The position numbers and the translations under genes were made by a program. A stretch of DNA of 45,993 nt, taken from an uncultured Bacteroidota bacterium. GTDB lineage: Bacteria > Bacteroidota > Bacteroidia > Chitinophagales > Chitinophagaceae. The stretch is taken from assembly GCA_903887005.1 (NCBI GenBank), contig CAISOH010000071.1:1-45993 (forward strand). Direction: 5' to 3'. The notes under the pieces are model-generated. The model was given only the letters and a program-made list of their open reading frames with translations. It made no database searches and was not told the origin of the DNA. Below are positions 1 through 8,805 of the stretch, piece by piece (position 1 is the stretch's first letter; every line of letters starts with the position of its first letter).

Positions 1-478
1 AATAGTTTAAAGCCTTTGTGCGTTTGATGATCTGATTGAATACCGGAGTAAAACCATAACGGCCCGAAGTCTCAAAAGCCAGTCGGGGAATGATAGTGAA
101 CCCATGTTTGAAACGAAACATAGGGCCGGGATCAAATAATAGGTTACTCATTTTACTGCTGCCATTTCCAAAGGTTATCGTAGGAGTAATTTCGTAGCTG
201 AAACCAAACTTTTCACTGTACAGAACATTTACACCAGTGGGAAAACCAACTCTGGTAGTATTGCTGAAATTGGTGGTAGTTGTGTTTTTGTCAATAGCAA
301 CAATTGGAAAGATCAAACTTAAATAACCTACAACTTTTGGATAAGTTAGTTGCAGCGGTTGAGATTGTGAAAATGATTGGTTTGTATTTAACAGGCTGGA
401 AAAGAGAATAACAAGGAAGATGATATGCTTAAATTGGTAGGTATATTTTGTTTTAGTGCAGCGTAAGTATTTTATCAT
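1..478 (-). CDS. Outer membrane beta-barrel-like protein, C-terminus cut by window edge
   Basis: Reading the minus strand from an ATG at 478-476 gives about 159 codons without a stop, running off the left edge. The N-terminus is basic, followed by a hydrophobic stretch rich in F, I, L and V that ends near SFSQSQ, which fits a signal peptide with a Bacteroidota-style cleavage before Gln. The rest alternates hydrophobic and polar residues with many aromatic and Gly residues (for example GFSYEITPTITFGNG and FRFKHGFTIIPRLAFET), as in outer-membrane beta-barrels. No catalytic motif is visible. I infer an outer-membrane or surface protein of unknown function. Only the N-terminal part can be judged, so the family is not assigned. 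Confidence 0.6.
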   Translation of the reverse strand, partial: MIKYLRCTKTKYTYQFKHIIFLVILFSSLLNTNQSFSQSQPLQLTYPKVVGYLSLIFPIVAIDKNTTTTNFSNTTRVGFPTGVNVLYSEKFGFSYEITPTITFGNGSSKMSNLLFDPGPMFRFKHGFTIIPRLAFETSGRYGFTPVFNQIIKRTKALNY

Positions 479-534
479 GTTATTTTTGTTTTAGGATAAG
501 CTTATTAAAGCATACCGGTAGTTAAAAAAAAATC

Positions 535-882
535 TTAGTTTATTTTGTCAGACAATTTCTCCGAGAGTTTTATCATTTCTTTTTCAAGCTTATAAAATAA
601 TTTAATGGCTTTTCCCCCTGCTTCTGTTACCATTGCACCGCCGCCTCCTTTGCCACCCAATATTTTTTCTACCAATGGTTTATCTGATCTGTTGTTCATG
701 TCCTCCACCATTTGCCAGGCCTGCCGGTACGACATTTTCATTTCTTTGGCAGCCCTGGTAATAGATCCTGTATGCTGTATGTTTTCCAGTAAACGAACCC
801 TGCCTATACCTATAAAATGCCCCTGCTCCTCATTTATCCAGACCCGGAAACCAACAGAGTATTTTTTTGCAGCAGATTTCAT
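535..882 (-). CDS. ModE-type winged-helix regulator, DNA-binding domain only
   Basis: A 115-residue protein resembling the N-terminal DNA-binding domain of ModE, the molybdate-responsive repressor. Visible family signatures are the RLLENIQHTGSITRAAKEM helix, SYRQAW, and the glycine-rich wing GGKGGGGA followed by VTEAGG. The C-terminal molybdate-binding (MOP) domains of full-length ModE are absent, so this is the short form common in bacteria and molybdate sensing cannot be read from the sequence. A longer reading frame begins at a TTG at 918. I chose the ATG at 882 because MKSAAKKYSVGFRVWI matches the usual start of the fold. Likely targets are molybdate uptake or molybdoenzyme genes. fdhD lies 30 kb away in this window, but no direct link is shown. 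Confidence 0.85.
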   Translation of the reverse strand: MKSAAKKYSVGFRVWINEEQGHFIGIGRVRLLENIQHTGSITRAAKEMKMSYRQAWQMVEDMNNRSDKPLVEKILGGKGGGGAMVTEAGGKAIKLFYKLEKEMIKLSEKLSDKIN

Positions 883-918
883 ATTTAATTTCAGTGTGCT
901 TACTAAAACACACCGCAA

Positions 919-1227
919 AGTAAATATTTTTTTAACCTCAAAATATGATTAGCGTCACAAAGGATTATGTCGTTAAATTAATTACCCGGTAAAACCCGAA
1001 GGGTTGATATTTTTATAGCGTAACCAATAAAATTTGTGTGAAACCCCGAAGGGGTGACATAATTTACGTGCTAAATTAATGACATCGTCAGACGGGATTA
1101 TAGAGGCTTTTTCATATAATATCTTTGTGGACTTGTTTTTTAAAGTAACTTATTGTCAATCCTATACTTTGCGTCTCCGCGCCCTTGCGAGAAACTCTTT
1201 ATTCAACCTATCCCGTAAATGTTTATC
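919..1227. repeat. Intergenic stretch with two short palindromic REP-like units
   Basis: No gene is supported here; the plus-strand reading frame from 1079 runs antisense into the decarboxylase and has no protein features. Two short hairpin units of the same type occur: AACCCGAAGGGTT at 993-1005 and AACCCCGAAGGGGT at 1042-1055, about 49 bases apart. At about 1167-1195 there is a GCG-rich phrase (TTTGCGTCTCCGCGCCCTTG) of a kind often dispersed in Bacteroidota intergenic DNA. The hairpins lack a T-run, so they look like dispersed repeats and not intrinsic terminators. Confidence 0.55.
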
Positions 1228-2688
1228 TTACGATGAAAGCAGCGAATCTATCTTCTCCGAAAGAATTTGTATGGTTAAGTTGATTGTTTCAAGATGCGTG
1301 CGGAAACTTAATACAGCTAAACGGATGGTAAACCTGTCATTAACTATGGTAGAGCTCAGGAACACCCTCCCATCTTTCTGGACTTCCTCTACCAGTTTTT
1401 TATTAAAGCTGTCAGCGTCCAAACCGTCAGGAAGATACCTGAATGCTACTACAGAAAGCTCCGGATAATTTAACACTTCATAACCGGGTATTTTTGAGAT
1501 CTGGTCATGAAAGTATCTTGCGAGCAACAGTTTTTCTGTTAATGCCGCACGGAAGCTGTTTACACCATGCAACTTTAGCGGCAGCCATAACCGCATACCC
1601 CTGAAATGCCGTGTGAGTTCAGGAGATATTTCCGCAGGAGATATTTCATCAACCGATGCTTTTGCATCCTGCATATAATTGGCGGTATAGTATTGCGATT
1701 TGGCAAGATGCGCTTTATCCCGAACGATCAGCGCGCCCGATCCATAAGGAATAAATAATCCTTTATGCGGGTCCATCACAATGGAATCAGCTTTCTCAAT
1801 TCCTTTTATTCTTTGTTTTATTTCGTCGCAAAGCATAAAGAAGCCGCCATAAGCGGCGTCAAGATGGAACCAGAGATTGTATTTTCCGGCAATGTTACCA
1901 ATTACTTCTATTGGGTCAATTGCACCGGTATCTGTGGTGCCCATGGAAGCAATGATAAGAAATGGTTTCAACCCTGTTTTAATGTCATCTTCAATGGCTG
2001 ACTCAAGGGCAACAGCATCCATTCTTTGTAAGTTATCCAAAGGGATATTCCGTAAAATGGCCTCGCCTAAGCCGGCAATTCTGATGGCTTTATTAGCCGA
2101 ATGATGTACCTGTGTAGTAGTATATATAACCGACCGCTCTATGTCCCTTGCTTTTATTCCTTTCACATCCCTTGCAGTTACAATGCCTATCAGATTGGCT
2201 ATGGAACCGCCCGATGTTAAAGTGCCGCCAGCGGTAGCAGGATAATCCACAAAATTACACATCCAGTCAGTGAGCATATTTTCCATGCGCACTGCGCCCG
2301 GAGAAGCGAAAAAGATACCGGAATAGCGGTTGCTGATATCAGCCATATAATCACCCAAAGAAGAAGTATAAATGCCACCTCCCGGAATATATCCAAGATG
2401 CCCGCCGGATGCGGGATTCAGACCAGGGGTATCAACATTTTCCTTTACAATGCTTATGAGCGAGGGTAGAGTGGTTCCCTCATCCGAAATTGGTGAATCA
2501 AGCAATGCCTTTCCCTTATCCTCTGTTACAACGTATGCTTTTTTATCAGGAAGCGCTTCAAGAAATTCTTCGGTATATTGAATAACACTGTTACGCGCTG
2601 TTTCCCTTTCATTAATATCAGGAGATAATCCTTTTGAAAGTAGTTCTAACTGTTTGATTTCCAGTTCTAACGTAGAGGGCTGTTTCAT
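1228..2688 (-). CDS. Pyridoxal-phosphate-dependent group II decarboxylase
   Basis: A fold-type I PLP enzyme of the group II amino-acid decarboxylase family (aromatic-L-amino-acid, glutamate or diaminobutyrate decarboxylases). Family marks are PGGGIYTSSLGDYMADISNR near the N-terminus, TSGGSIANLIGIVTARD (cofactor binding), YTTTQVHHSANKAIRIAG, the HLDAAYGG strand carrying the Asp that contacts the pyridine nitrogen, and DPHKGLFIPYG with the Schiff-base Lys. The length, about 486 residues, is normal. An ATG seven codons upstream (2709) is also in frame. I prefer 2688 because homologues start near the sequence MKQPSTLELEIKQLE and because a box-like TATCTTCG lies just before that ATG. The substrate cannot be read from the sequence; an aromatic or aliphatic amino acid is likely. 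Confidence 0.88.
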   Translation of the reverse strand: MKQPSTLELEIKQLELLSKGLSPDINERETARNSVIQYTEEFLEALPDKKAYVVTEDKGKALLDSPISDEGTTLPSLISIVKENVDTPGLNPASGGHLGYIPGGGIYTSSLGDYMADISNRYSGIFFASPGAVRMENMLTDWMCNFVDYPATAGGTLTSGGSIANLIGIVTARDVKGIKARDIERSVIYTTTQVHHSANKAIRIAGLGEAILRNIPLDNLQRMDAVALESAIEDDIKTGLKPFLIIASMGTTDTGAIDPIEVIGNIAGKYNLWFHLDAAYGGFFMLCDEIKQRIKGIEKADSIVMDPHKGLFIPYGSGALIVRDKAHLAKSQYYTANYMQDAKASVDEISPAEISPELTRHFRGMRLWLPLKLHGVNSFRAALTEKLLLARYFHDQISKIPGYEVLNYPELSVVAFRYLPDGLDADSFNKKLVEEVQKDGRVFLSSTIVNDRFTIRLAVLSFRTHLETINLTIQILSEKIDSLLSS

Positions 2689-3020
2689 GCGGCGAAGATA
2701 ATGCTGCATCTTTGCAGATAGTAATTTTCTTAGCCTGGAGTAGTTTTTTTGTTTTCTCTGTTAGCTCGATCATTGTATTAGAAACTCTTTGTAATGTAAA
2801 ATTGATACTTAAATCATTACGTAACTTTGCTATCACTGCAATAATGTATTAAAATAGCTGGGACACTCACTAATTGTAAAAATTGAACTATTTTATAATT
2901 TTATTTATTATATTGCATTGATAATGGCAAAATTATAACTATTAACAATTTTTTTGATCGCTTTCAATCGTTTAATAATATAGAATGAATAGAAATGATT
3001 AGTCATTAAAACCCAATATT

Positions 3021-4649
3021 GTGAGACAGGTCATATTTTTTATCATTTTTCTTTTAGGAAATTTAATTTGTTCCTCGGTTATTGCCCAAATTGGTTGGCA
3101 ATGGAGCCTAACCAGCTCTCATTCTAATTTTGACGAATGCTCACTTGTAGCAGACAAATCAGGAAATGTAATTACTATAGGAGAGTCGTTTGGTGATTCA
3201 ATAACCTTTGGTGCAATAACAGTGCATCATCTTTTGTTGGTTATCGCAAAAACAGATTCTTCCGGCAATTATCAATGGGTTACAGGTATTCAAGATAGTA
3301 TGGTAATTCCCCTTAAACTTGCGACTGATGATTCTGGAAACCTATTTGTTCTTGGCTGGTATGGGACTACGCTTTGCAATATAGATACGTTTGTTTTAGC
3401 TAACCCTTCTTACCACACCATGCTTTTCCTGGCAAAATACTCACCAACGGGTAATGTTATTTGGGCGAAAAATGTAGCACCGGTAGAAACAATTGCCTTT
3501 TCAAGAGTGGGCGTTGATGTTTCAGGGGCTGTTTATGTTACCGGCAGCTTTAACTTACCTACTATAAGTATTGGAATGACAACGCTCGTTAACCATGGCG
3601 GAGATGATGTATTTATTGCCAAATATGACGCAAATGGTAATTATATCTGGGCGCAGAGTTATGGTAGTTCAGGGAATGATTTGTCGAAAGCCATGACAAT
3701 ATTTCCAAATGGTGATATTTATTTGTCAGGAACCTATTCAATTGGCAGTTCATTAATTATTGGAAGCACAACATTGACTGATTCGCTAAGTTATATTGCT
3801 AAGTTCGACAGCAGTGGTAAATTTATATGGGCAAATAATACAAATGATTCATTGAGTATAAATGCAATGAATGCTGATGCTTTTGAAAATATCTATATTA
3901 CAGGAGCAGACAAACATGGAAATGTATTTATAACCAAATATGATGTTTCGGGGAACATTGTTTGGAATAAATTGGTTAGTGGGAACAATTCACCTGTTGC
4001 ATATAGCATAGCAATTGATTTATGTGGTAACTTATGGATATGTGGTAGTATGGTAGGAGGTCCAGGATCCGGTGCTTATACAATGAATTTTGATGGTCAT
4101 ATTCTTTCCCAGGCAGCATATAGTTATGACCCTATGTTTATGGCAGAATATGATACATCAGGAATTTACCAGAAAAGCATGTCATTTCCCAGTGGCGCAG
4201 ATGATTTCAGTGATATTGTAGTAGATAAAAGAGGAAATTGTTATTTAGGCGGAGATTATTTGGTTGACACAATGATATTTGGACATGATACTCTTTTTCC
4301 ACAAACCTTGATGTGGGAGGCTTCATTTATTTCAAAATACAAATATGATACAGTCTTTTGCAACACAGAAGAACCACCTTTAAAATCAGCGATGGCATTG
4401 TCTGTGAACACCATTGGTGTATACCCAAATCCAGTTTCATTCGAAGTTACCATCCATTCTGATATACCATTTTCACAAAATTCTAAGGCTGAACTTTATG
4501 ATATTACCGGGAGGTTAATTGATATCTATTTACTTACAGGATACAATGTGGTTATCCCTGTTTCTGGTCTTGCTCCAGGTCTATATCAATGTAGAATTAT
4601 TACCGGGGAAAATAGAATGGCAATAAAAAAACTTATCGTAATGAAATAA
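3021..4649 (+). CDS. T9SS-secreted beta-propeller-repeat protein
   Basis: A 542-residue secreted protein. Residues 1-23 form a signal peptide (MRQVIFFIIFLLGNLICSSV, cleaved near IAQ). The body contains repeats of the form DxxGNxYxTG / FIAKYDxNGNYxWAxxxG, spaced about 45-60 residues apart, resembling SBBP-type beta-propeller blades. The last 75 residues are a type A T9SS sorting domain (VYPNPVSFEVTIHSD, LYDITGRLIDIY, GLAPGLYQCRI, KKLIVMK), so the protein should cross the outer membrane through the type IX system. The start is GTG: a TAG stop lies in frame at 3000-3002 and no ATG is available between it and the signal peptide. The protein at 37692 has the same plan. Function unknown. Confidence 0.85.
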   Translation: MRQVIFFIIFLLGNLICSSVIAQIGWQWSLTSSHSNFDECSLVADKSGNVITIGESFGDSITFGAITVHHLLLVIAKTDSSGNYQWVTGIQDSMVIPLKLATDDSGNLFVLGWYGTTLCNIDTFVLANPSYHTMLFLAKYSPTGNVIWAKNVAPVETIAFSRVGVDVSGAVYVTGSFNLPTISIGMTTLVNHGGDDVFIAKYDANGNYIWAQSYGSSGNDLSKAMTIFPNGDIYLSGTYSIGSSLIIGSTTLTDSLSYIAKFDSSGKFIWANNTNDSLSINAMNADAFENIYITGADKHGNVFITKYDVSGNIVWNKLVSGNNSPVAYSIAIDLCGNLWICGSMVGGPGSGAYTMNFDGHILSQAAYSYDPMFMAEYDTSGIYQKSMSFPSGADDFSDIVVDKRGNCYLGGDYLVDTMIFGHDTLFPQTLMWEASFISKYKYDTVFCNTEEPPLKSAMALSVNTIGVYPNPVSFEVTIHSDIPFSQNSKAELYDITGRLIDIYLLTGYNVVIPVSGLAPGLYQCRIITGENRMAIKKLIVMK

Positions 4650-4716
4650 AGAACAATGGCCAGTGTTTAAGAGTTTCATTTTTTCATTACGAAATCAATT
4701 AATATTGTGCAAACAG

Positions 4717-7700
4717 TTAACTAAATAAGAACTCAATATCATCCTTTGTAAGCCTTTTCTGGAAGGCGCTGTCATCAGATACAAGGTCATTTGCAAGCGC
4801 ACGCTTATGCTCCTGTAGCTGTAACATTTTTTCCTCCAGTGTGTCCTTGCATATGAGGCGGTAAGCGAAGATATTTTTTGTCTGGCCTATACGGTGTGTT
4901 CGGTCTATGGCTTGTTGCTCTACAGCCGGATTCCACCATGGGTCAACGATATAAACATAATCGGCGGCTGTAAGGTTTAGCCCTATACCACCTGCTTTAA
5001 GCGATATAAGAAATACCCTGCACTCCTGATTGTTCTGGAATTCCTGTATGGCTGTTTCACGTTCAGATGCAGTACTGCTGCCGTCGAAATAAACATAGCT
5101 AATGTTTTCTTCTTCCAGTTTCTTACGTATGAGCGCCAGCATACCGAGGAATTGAGAGAATACCAGCACCTTATGGTCGCCTACATTTTCTGTTATTTCA
5201 CGGCTCAGTTCGTCCAGCTTTATGGAGTAATTATGATACCGTTCCTCTTCGTTCATGATTGCCGGAGAATCGCATATCTGGCGGAGTTTGGTAAGCCCCT
5301 GCAAAATGTGCATCTGGGATCGTTCCATGCCTTTTTCCTCTATCATGCCGAGAATCTGGGAACGGTAAATGTTCCGGTATGCTTCGTATATCTTGCGTTG
5401 CTCCGGCCCCATCTCGCAGTAGAGTATGGTTTCTGTTTTTTCCGGCAGGTCTTTTGCCACCTGCTCCTTGGTACGGCGCAGCAGGAAAGGATAAGTGAGT
5501 TTGCGCAGTTGCTGCTTCACCTCATCTTCCCTGAACTTATCAATAGGCGTTGCAAATTCGCTCATGAAAAACTCCCTGCTTCCCAACATGCCGGGATTCA
5601 GGAAATTCATTTGTGCGTAGAGATCGAAAGTGTTGTTTTGTACAGGCGTACCACTAAGGGCCAGGCGGTTCTTACTGTTCAGAAGCAAGGAAGCCTTGGC
5701 TACCTGGGATTGCGGGTTTTTAATAGATTGCGATTCATCGAGCACCACATAATCAAACGGTATTTCTTTGAAGGCTTTTATATCGCCCCGCATGGTACCG
5801 TATGTAGTGATGATGATGTCGAAGCCTACATAAGCGCCCGGATTGATATTGCGTTTTGGTCCGTGATGTATGATATGGGTTAGCGCAGGTGTGAACTTCT
5901 TAATTTCATTTTCCCAGTTATACATCAGGGTAGTAGGGCATACCACGAGGTAGCGCACCCGCTCCTCGGCCTTATTTTTGTAATGCTGGAAAAAAGTAAG
6001 CGTTTGCACCGTTTTACCCAATCCCATATCATCGGCCAATATACCGCCCCAGCCCGCTTCATTCAGGAACATAAGCCACTGAAACCCGGCAAGCTGGTAT
6101 GGCCGTAAAGTAGCCCTTAAATGTTCCGGAGGGCTAATCAGGCTAAAGTCGTTCGTTAATATATTTTCGAGTTTTTCTTTCTTTACTTCAAGCTCCTGCT
6201 GTAGCTTGTCTTCATCTAATTCTTTCAGCAGTTCATCGAGCACACTGAAATGGTATTTTTTCAGCCTTACTTTATTGCCCCGGGTCTCGCCCATTTTCAG
6301 CAGCAGGCTATACTTCTTCAGCCAGTCTTCCGGAAGCAGGCCTATAGAGCCATCGCCCAGCTTCACAAAGTTTTGTTTCTGCGCCAGGGCCTTCTTTACT
6401 TCGATAATAGAAACTGACTGCTCTCCGAATTTAAGTTCTACCGAAGCGTCAAACCAGTCAATACCGCTGCTTACCTGTATCTGTGTCTCCGGCTTGTGGG
6501 TGTTGACGCGCAGGTTTTTCAGTCCCTCAAAACCAAGCAGGTCCACATTTTGCTCCCGCATCAGTTCTGTAAAGGTGTAGAACCATTTGTTGGCAAGCAC
6601 TGCCGTACCCGGCAGGTAGTAAAACTGGTCTTTTTTATTTAGTTGAATATCAGTATGAAGGGTTGATAGCAGCCCCATAAATTCATCTTCGGCTGTTTCA
6701 TTTCGCTTCATGATCTTCACGATGCCATCATGCGGCTGTATCACATCGCCCAAAAAGCCGGGGCGGATTTCTATGTCATTATATATGAATGCAGGCTGCA
6801 GGATAAGGATTTGCTCCCGTTCATTCAGGTATAACCGCAATCCCGGCTTTTCCTGGATTACATGCTCTACCAGTTCTTCTGAGAAATGCACATGCACCAG
6901 GTTGCTCCAAACCATTAATTTATCTTTCAGGAAATCCGGCCAGTCTGATTTGGAAACCAGCATTTTCCCATTTGCCGGGAAAGTTTCAGAGAGTTCTATC
7001 TCCTGCATGCTGCCTATGCAGCAAACACGGTTTTCTGAAAGCATCAGCGCGGCATTCAGCATGGTTACTTCAGTAAAAGGCACCGTTTTGTTTTCAATGA
7101 TCCATTCGATGGTTACGGTATATCCTTTACCTTCTTTTTTGGCTATTAGTTGCGGATGCACCGGCCTTTCGGAAAACTCAACCTGCTGCAGTCCCGTTGA
7201 AGAAAGTAATTTGCCTTTCTTCTTGATATACGTAAAATGGTGTGCTGAATAACGGTCTAATAATTTGTGGTACTTAGGCAACAGGTATTCCCACACCTGC
7301 TCCTTTACCTCTTCTTCCGGAACGTCTTTTAATATGCTGTCATAGTCGTGCAGGAAATCACCGAAAGGAAGGTTCTTTTTTAGATACTTCAATAATTCTT
7401 CTGGAAGAAACTTCCTGATAACCGGTAGCATCTCGCGGTCATTTATCTGGTACCTTGTTGGGTTGATGTATTGGTTTAGTTCCAGCTTTTCAATAGCGCC
7501 AACAAGCTTTTGTTCTGATTCATCAGCAGTACCTGCGATAAGCAATACGTCCACAAAAGGGAATGCGGCTAATCCGGTATCCAGCACTATGCCTAACCTT
7601 TTCTCCTCGATGGAAACAGCTACCATAGTCTCCGGCACCGGGGCTTTGGCCACAGGCAGTTTGGATTCAATCTTCTTTATAGACGTATCTAAAACGCGCA

Positions 7701-8457
7701 GAAAAGGTTTGTTGTTTTCATAAGTAAACTCGAACTTATTGGTAAGGTCATCGTTCAGGCTATATCCATATTGTTCCAGCAGCTTGTTTTTCTGCACGTC
7801 CCAATTCTGCATAGAATTGAAATACTGCGCGCCGAATGCCTTTAATACCTGGAGGAACACCGTTGCTTTGTGTACACACAGCGGATGGGTTTTTTCATCG
7901 CAGCCGCAGGAGGTATCAAAGTAACGTTCTTCATTTTGCTTTATGGTTACATGGTAGGTTTTATCATCATCCGGCACTTCGGCTTCAATGCGGTCATTTT
8001 TATTGGAAATGATAATGGCTTTATTGGAAGCGGCCAACCGTTCCGCTTTATCCAGGGAATCAGGTTGGGTAAATATCAGCAGCATCTGCCTGTTGATCTG
8101 CCGCATACGTACTACCGTATGCTTCTGATTGTAAGTGATGTTGGTGTTTTCAAAAAATCCGCTTTGCAGTATATCATTCAGCTGAAAGAGAGCGGCCACT
8201 TCATGGCGGCAGATCTCTCCCAGGTTGTAAGGGCACTGGCACCTTACGGATAATTCTTTGGGCTGTAAATATTTATTGACAGTAACGGTATAGTAGTTCT
8301 GGTAGAGGTCGTTTCTTACGCGAAATCTTATCTGTTCGAGCAAATGGTCCACATCAAGCATTTGCACGCCTGATGTATAAAAAATCTTTTTACCACGCCT
8401 GATCACTTCTTCAGTGCCATGGTTGTAAACGTGTCTCAGTATTGGGGGTAATGACAT
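4717..8457 (-). CDS. SWI2/SNF2 helicase with two SWIM zinc fingers
   Basis: A 1246-residue DNA-dependent ATPase. The N-terminus carries a SWIM zinc finger, CxCx7CxH at C73, C75, C83 and H85 (CQCPYNLGEICRH), and a second one at C184, C186, C194 and H196 (CGCDEKTHPLCVH). After a long middle region with little obvious homology, the SNF2 ATPase begins near residue 790 (LRPYQLAGFQWL). Walker A is DDMGLGKT near 808-815, the DEAH-type box is LDESQSIKN near 905, and the C-terminal helicase lobe has FDGSSTASERE, AGGIGLNLTAADYV near 1156, and DRTHRIGQ. It is transcribed alone. Probable role is ATP-driven remodelling or translocation on DNA in repair or transcription. Because SNF2 proteins also occur in phage-defence loci, a defence role cannot be excluded, but no partner is adjacent. 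Confidence 0.93.
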   Translation of the reverse strand: MSLPPILRHVYNHGTEEVIRRGKKIFYTSGVQMLDVDHLLEQIRFRVRNDLYQNYYTVTVNKYLQPKELSVRCQCPYNLGEICRHEVAALFQLNDILQSGFFENTNITYNQKHTVVRMRQINRQMLLIFTQPDSLDKAERLAASNKAIIISNKNDRIEAEVPDDDKTYHVTIKQNEERYFDTSCGCDEKTHPLCVHKATVFLQVLKAFGAQYFNSMQNWDVQKNKLLEQYGYSLNDDLTNKFEFTYENNKPFLRVLDTSIKKIESKLPVAKAPVPETMVAVSIEEKRLGIVLDTGLAAFPFVDVLLIAGTADESEQKLVGAIEKLELNQYINPTRYQINDREMLPVIRKFLPEELLKYLKKNLPFGDFLHDYDSILKDVPEEEVKEQVWEYLLPKYHKLLDRYSAHHFTYIKKKGKLLSSTGLQQVEFSERPVHPQLIAKKEGKGYTVTIEWIIENKTVPFTEVTMLNAALMLSENRVCCIGSMQEIELSETFPANGKMLVSKSDWPDFLKDKLMVWSNLVHVHFSEELVEHVIQEKPGLRLYLNEREQILILQPAFIYNDIEIRPGFLGDVIQPHDGIVKIMKRNETAEDEFMGLLSTLHTDIQLNKKDQFYYLPGTAVLANKWFYTFTELMREQNVDLLGFEGLKNLRVNTHKPETQIQVSSGIDWFDASVELKFGEQSVSIIEVKKALAQKQNFVKLGDGSIGLLPEDWLKKYSLLLKMGETRGNKVRLKKYHFSVLDELLKELDEDKLQQELEVKKEKLENILTNDFSLISPPEHLRATLRPYQLAGFQWLMFLNEAGWGGILADDMGLGKTVQTLTFFQHYKNKAEERVRYLVVCPTTLMYNWENEIKKFTPALTHIIHHGPKRNINPGAYVGFDIIITTYGTMRGDIKAFKEIPFDYVVLDESQSIKNPQSQVAKASLLLNSKNRLALSGTPVQNNTFDLYAQMNFLNPGMLGSREFFMSEFATPIDKFREDEVKQQLRKLTYPFLLRRTKEQVAKDLPEKTETILYCEMGPEQRKIYEAYRNIYRSQILGMIEEKGMERSQMHILQGLTKLRQICDSPAIMNEEERYHNYSIKLDELSREITENVGDHKVLVFSQFLGMLALIRKKLEEENISYVYFDGSSTASERETAIQEFQNNQECRVFLISLKAGGIGLNLTAADYVYIVDPWWNPAVEQQAIDRTHRIGQTKNIFAYRLICKDTLEEKMLQLQEHKRALANDLVSDDSAFQKRLTKDDIEFLFS

Positions 8458-8764
8458 TTATCTGTGCTCCGGTTCAAAAAAGGCAATCTGCGAAAGTAGC
8501 GAAAAAGAAGCGTACTTCATGAGGCATAGGCTTAAATATATGTTAAACGGAGGAAGTATATAAAGTCGGCAGTTGGCAATTTGTAATTTACTTTACTTTC
8601 GATTGGACAGATTTTCTTGCCGGTTGTTTCACTTCTTCCCAGGTATATCGTTTACCAGTGCCATCTAATCGTTTTTCATAAAAATGAATCTTTTTTAAGT
8701 GTTTATTCACAAATAATAAGCATTTTTCAAGTACATTTGGAATAAGCATTTTTCACAGATAGTC
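8458..8764. other. Intergenic region between snf2 and fic
   Basis: This 307-base gap separates two divergent genes (SNF2 on minus, Fic on plus) and should hold both promoters. No reading frame in it looks coding. Its second half carries copies of a 15-base direct repeat, listed separately. I could not identify a clean TAnnTTTG box for either gene. Confidence 0.5.
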
Positions 8765-8805
8765 ATGAATAATAAGCATTTTTCACAGGTAATAAGCGTT
8801 TTTCA
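8715..8805 (+). repeat. Four 15-bp direct repeats over the fic start codon
   Basis: The sequence AATAAGCATTTTTCA occurs at 8715-8729, 8741-8755 and 8771-8785, and with one change (AATAAGCGTTTTTCA) at 8791-8805. Start-to-start distances are 26, 30 and 20 bases. A degraded half copy (TAATCGTTTTTCA) is at 8667-8679. Two copies lie upstream of the fic ATG (8765) and two inside its first 14 codons, where the same motif is read in two different frames (NKHFS and ISVFH). Conservation in different frames argues that DNA or RNA sequence, and not protein sequence, is being kept. An autoregulatory operator or a translation-control element is the simplest guess. Confidence 0.75.

Noticed and set aside
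993-1055. Intrinsic terminator for the ModE or decarboxylase genes
   Set aside because: The short GAA-loop hairpins lack a T-run on either strand and occur as repeats, so they are better called REP-like units.
1079-1468. 129-codon plus-strand frame at the decarboxylase 3' end
   Set aside because: Mostly antisense to the conserved C-terminal part of the decarboxylase and otherwise repeat sequence.
2618-2836. 72-codon minus-strand frame upstream of and overlapping the decarboxylase
   Set aside because: Overlaps the start of a conserved gene in another frame and has no recognisable feature.
5152-5883. 243-codon open frame on the plus strand inside the SNF2 gene
   Set aside because: It lies antisense to the clearly conserved helicase motifs, has a non-protein-like composition and no family features; it is a shadow frame.
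8667-8805. CRISPR array
   Set aside because: Repeats are only 15 bases with unequal 11, 15 and 5-base gaps, two lie inside a coding region, and there are no cas genes.
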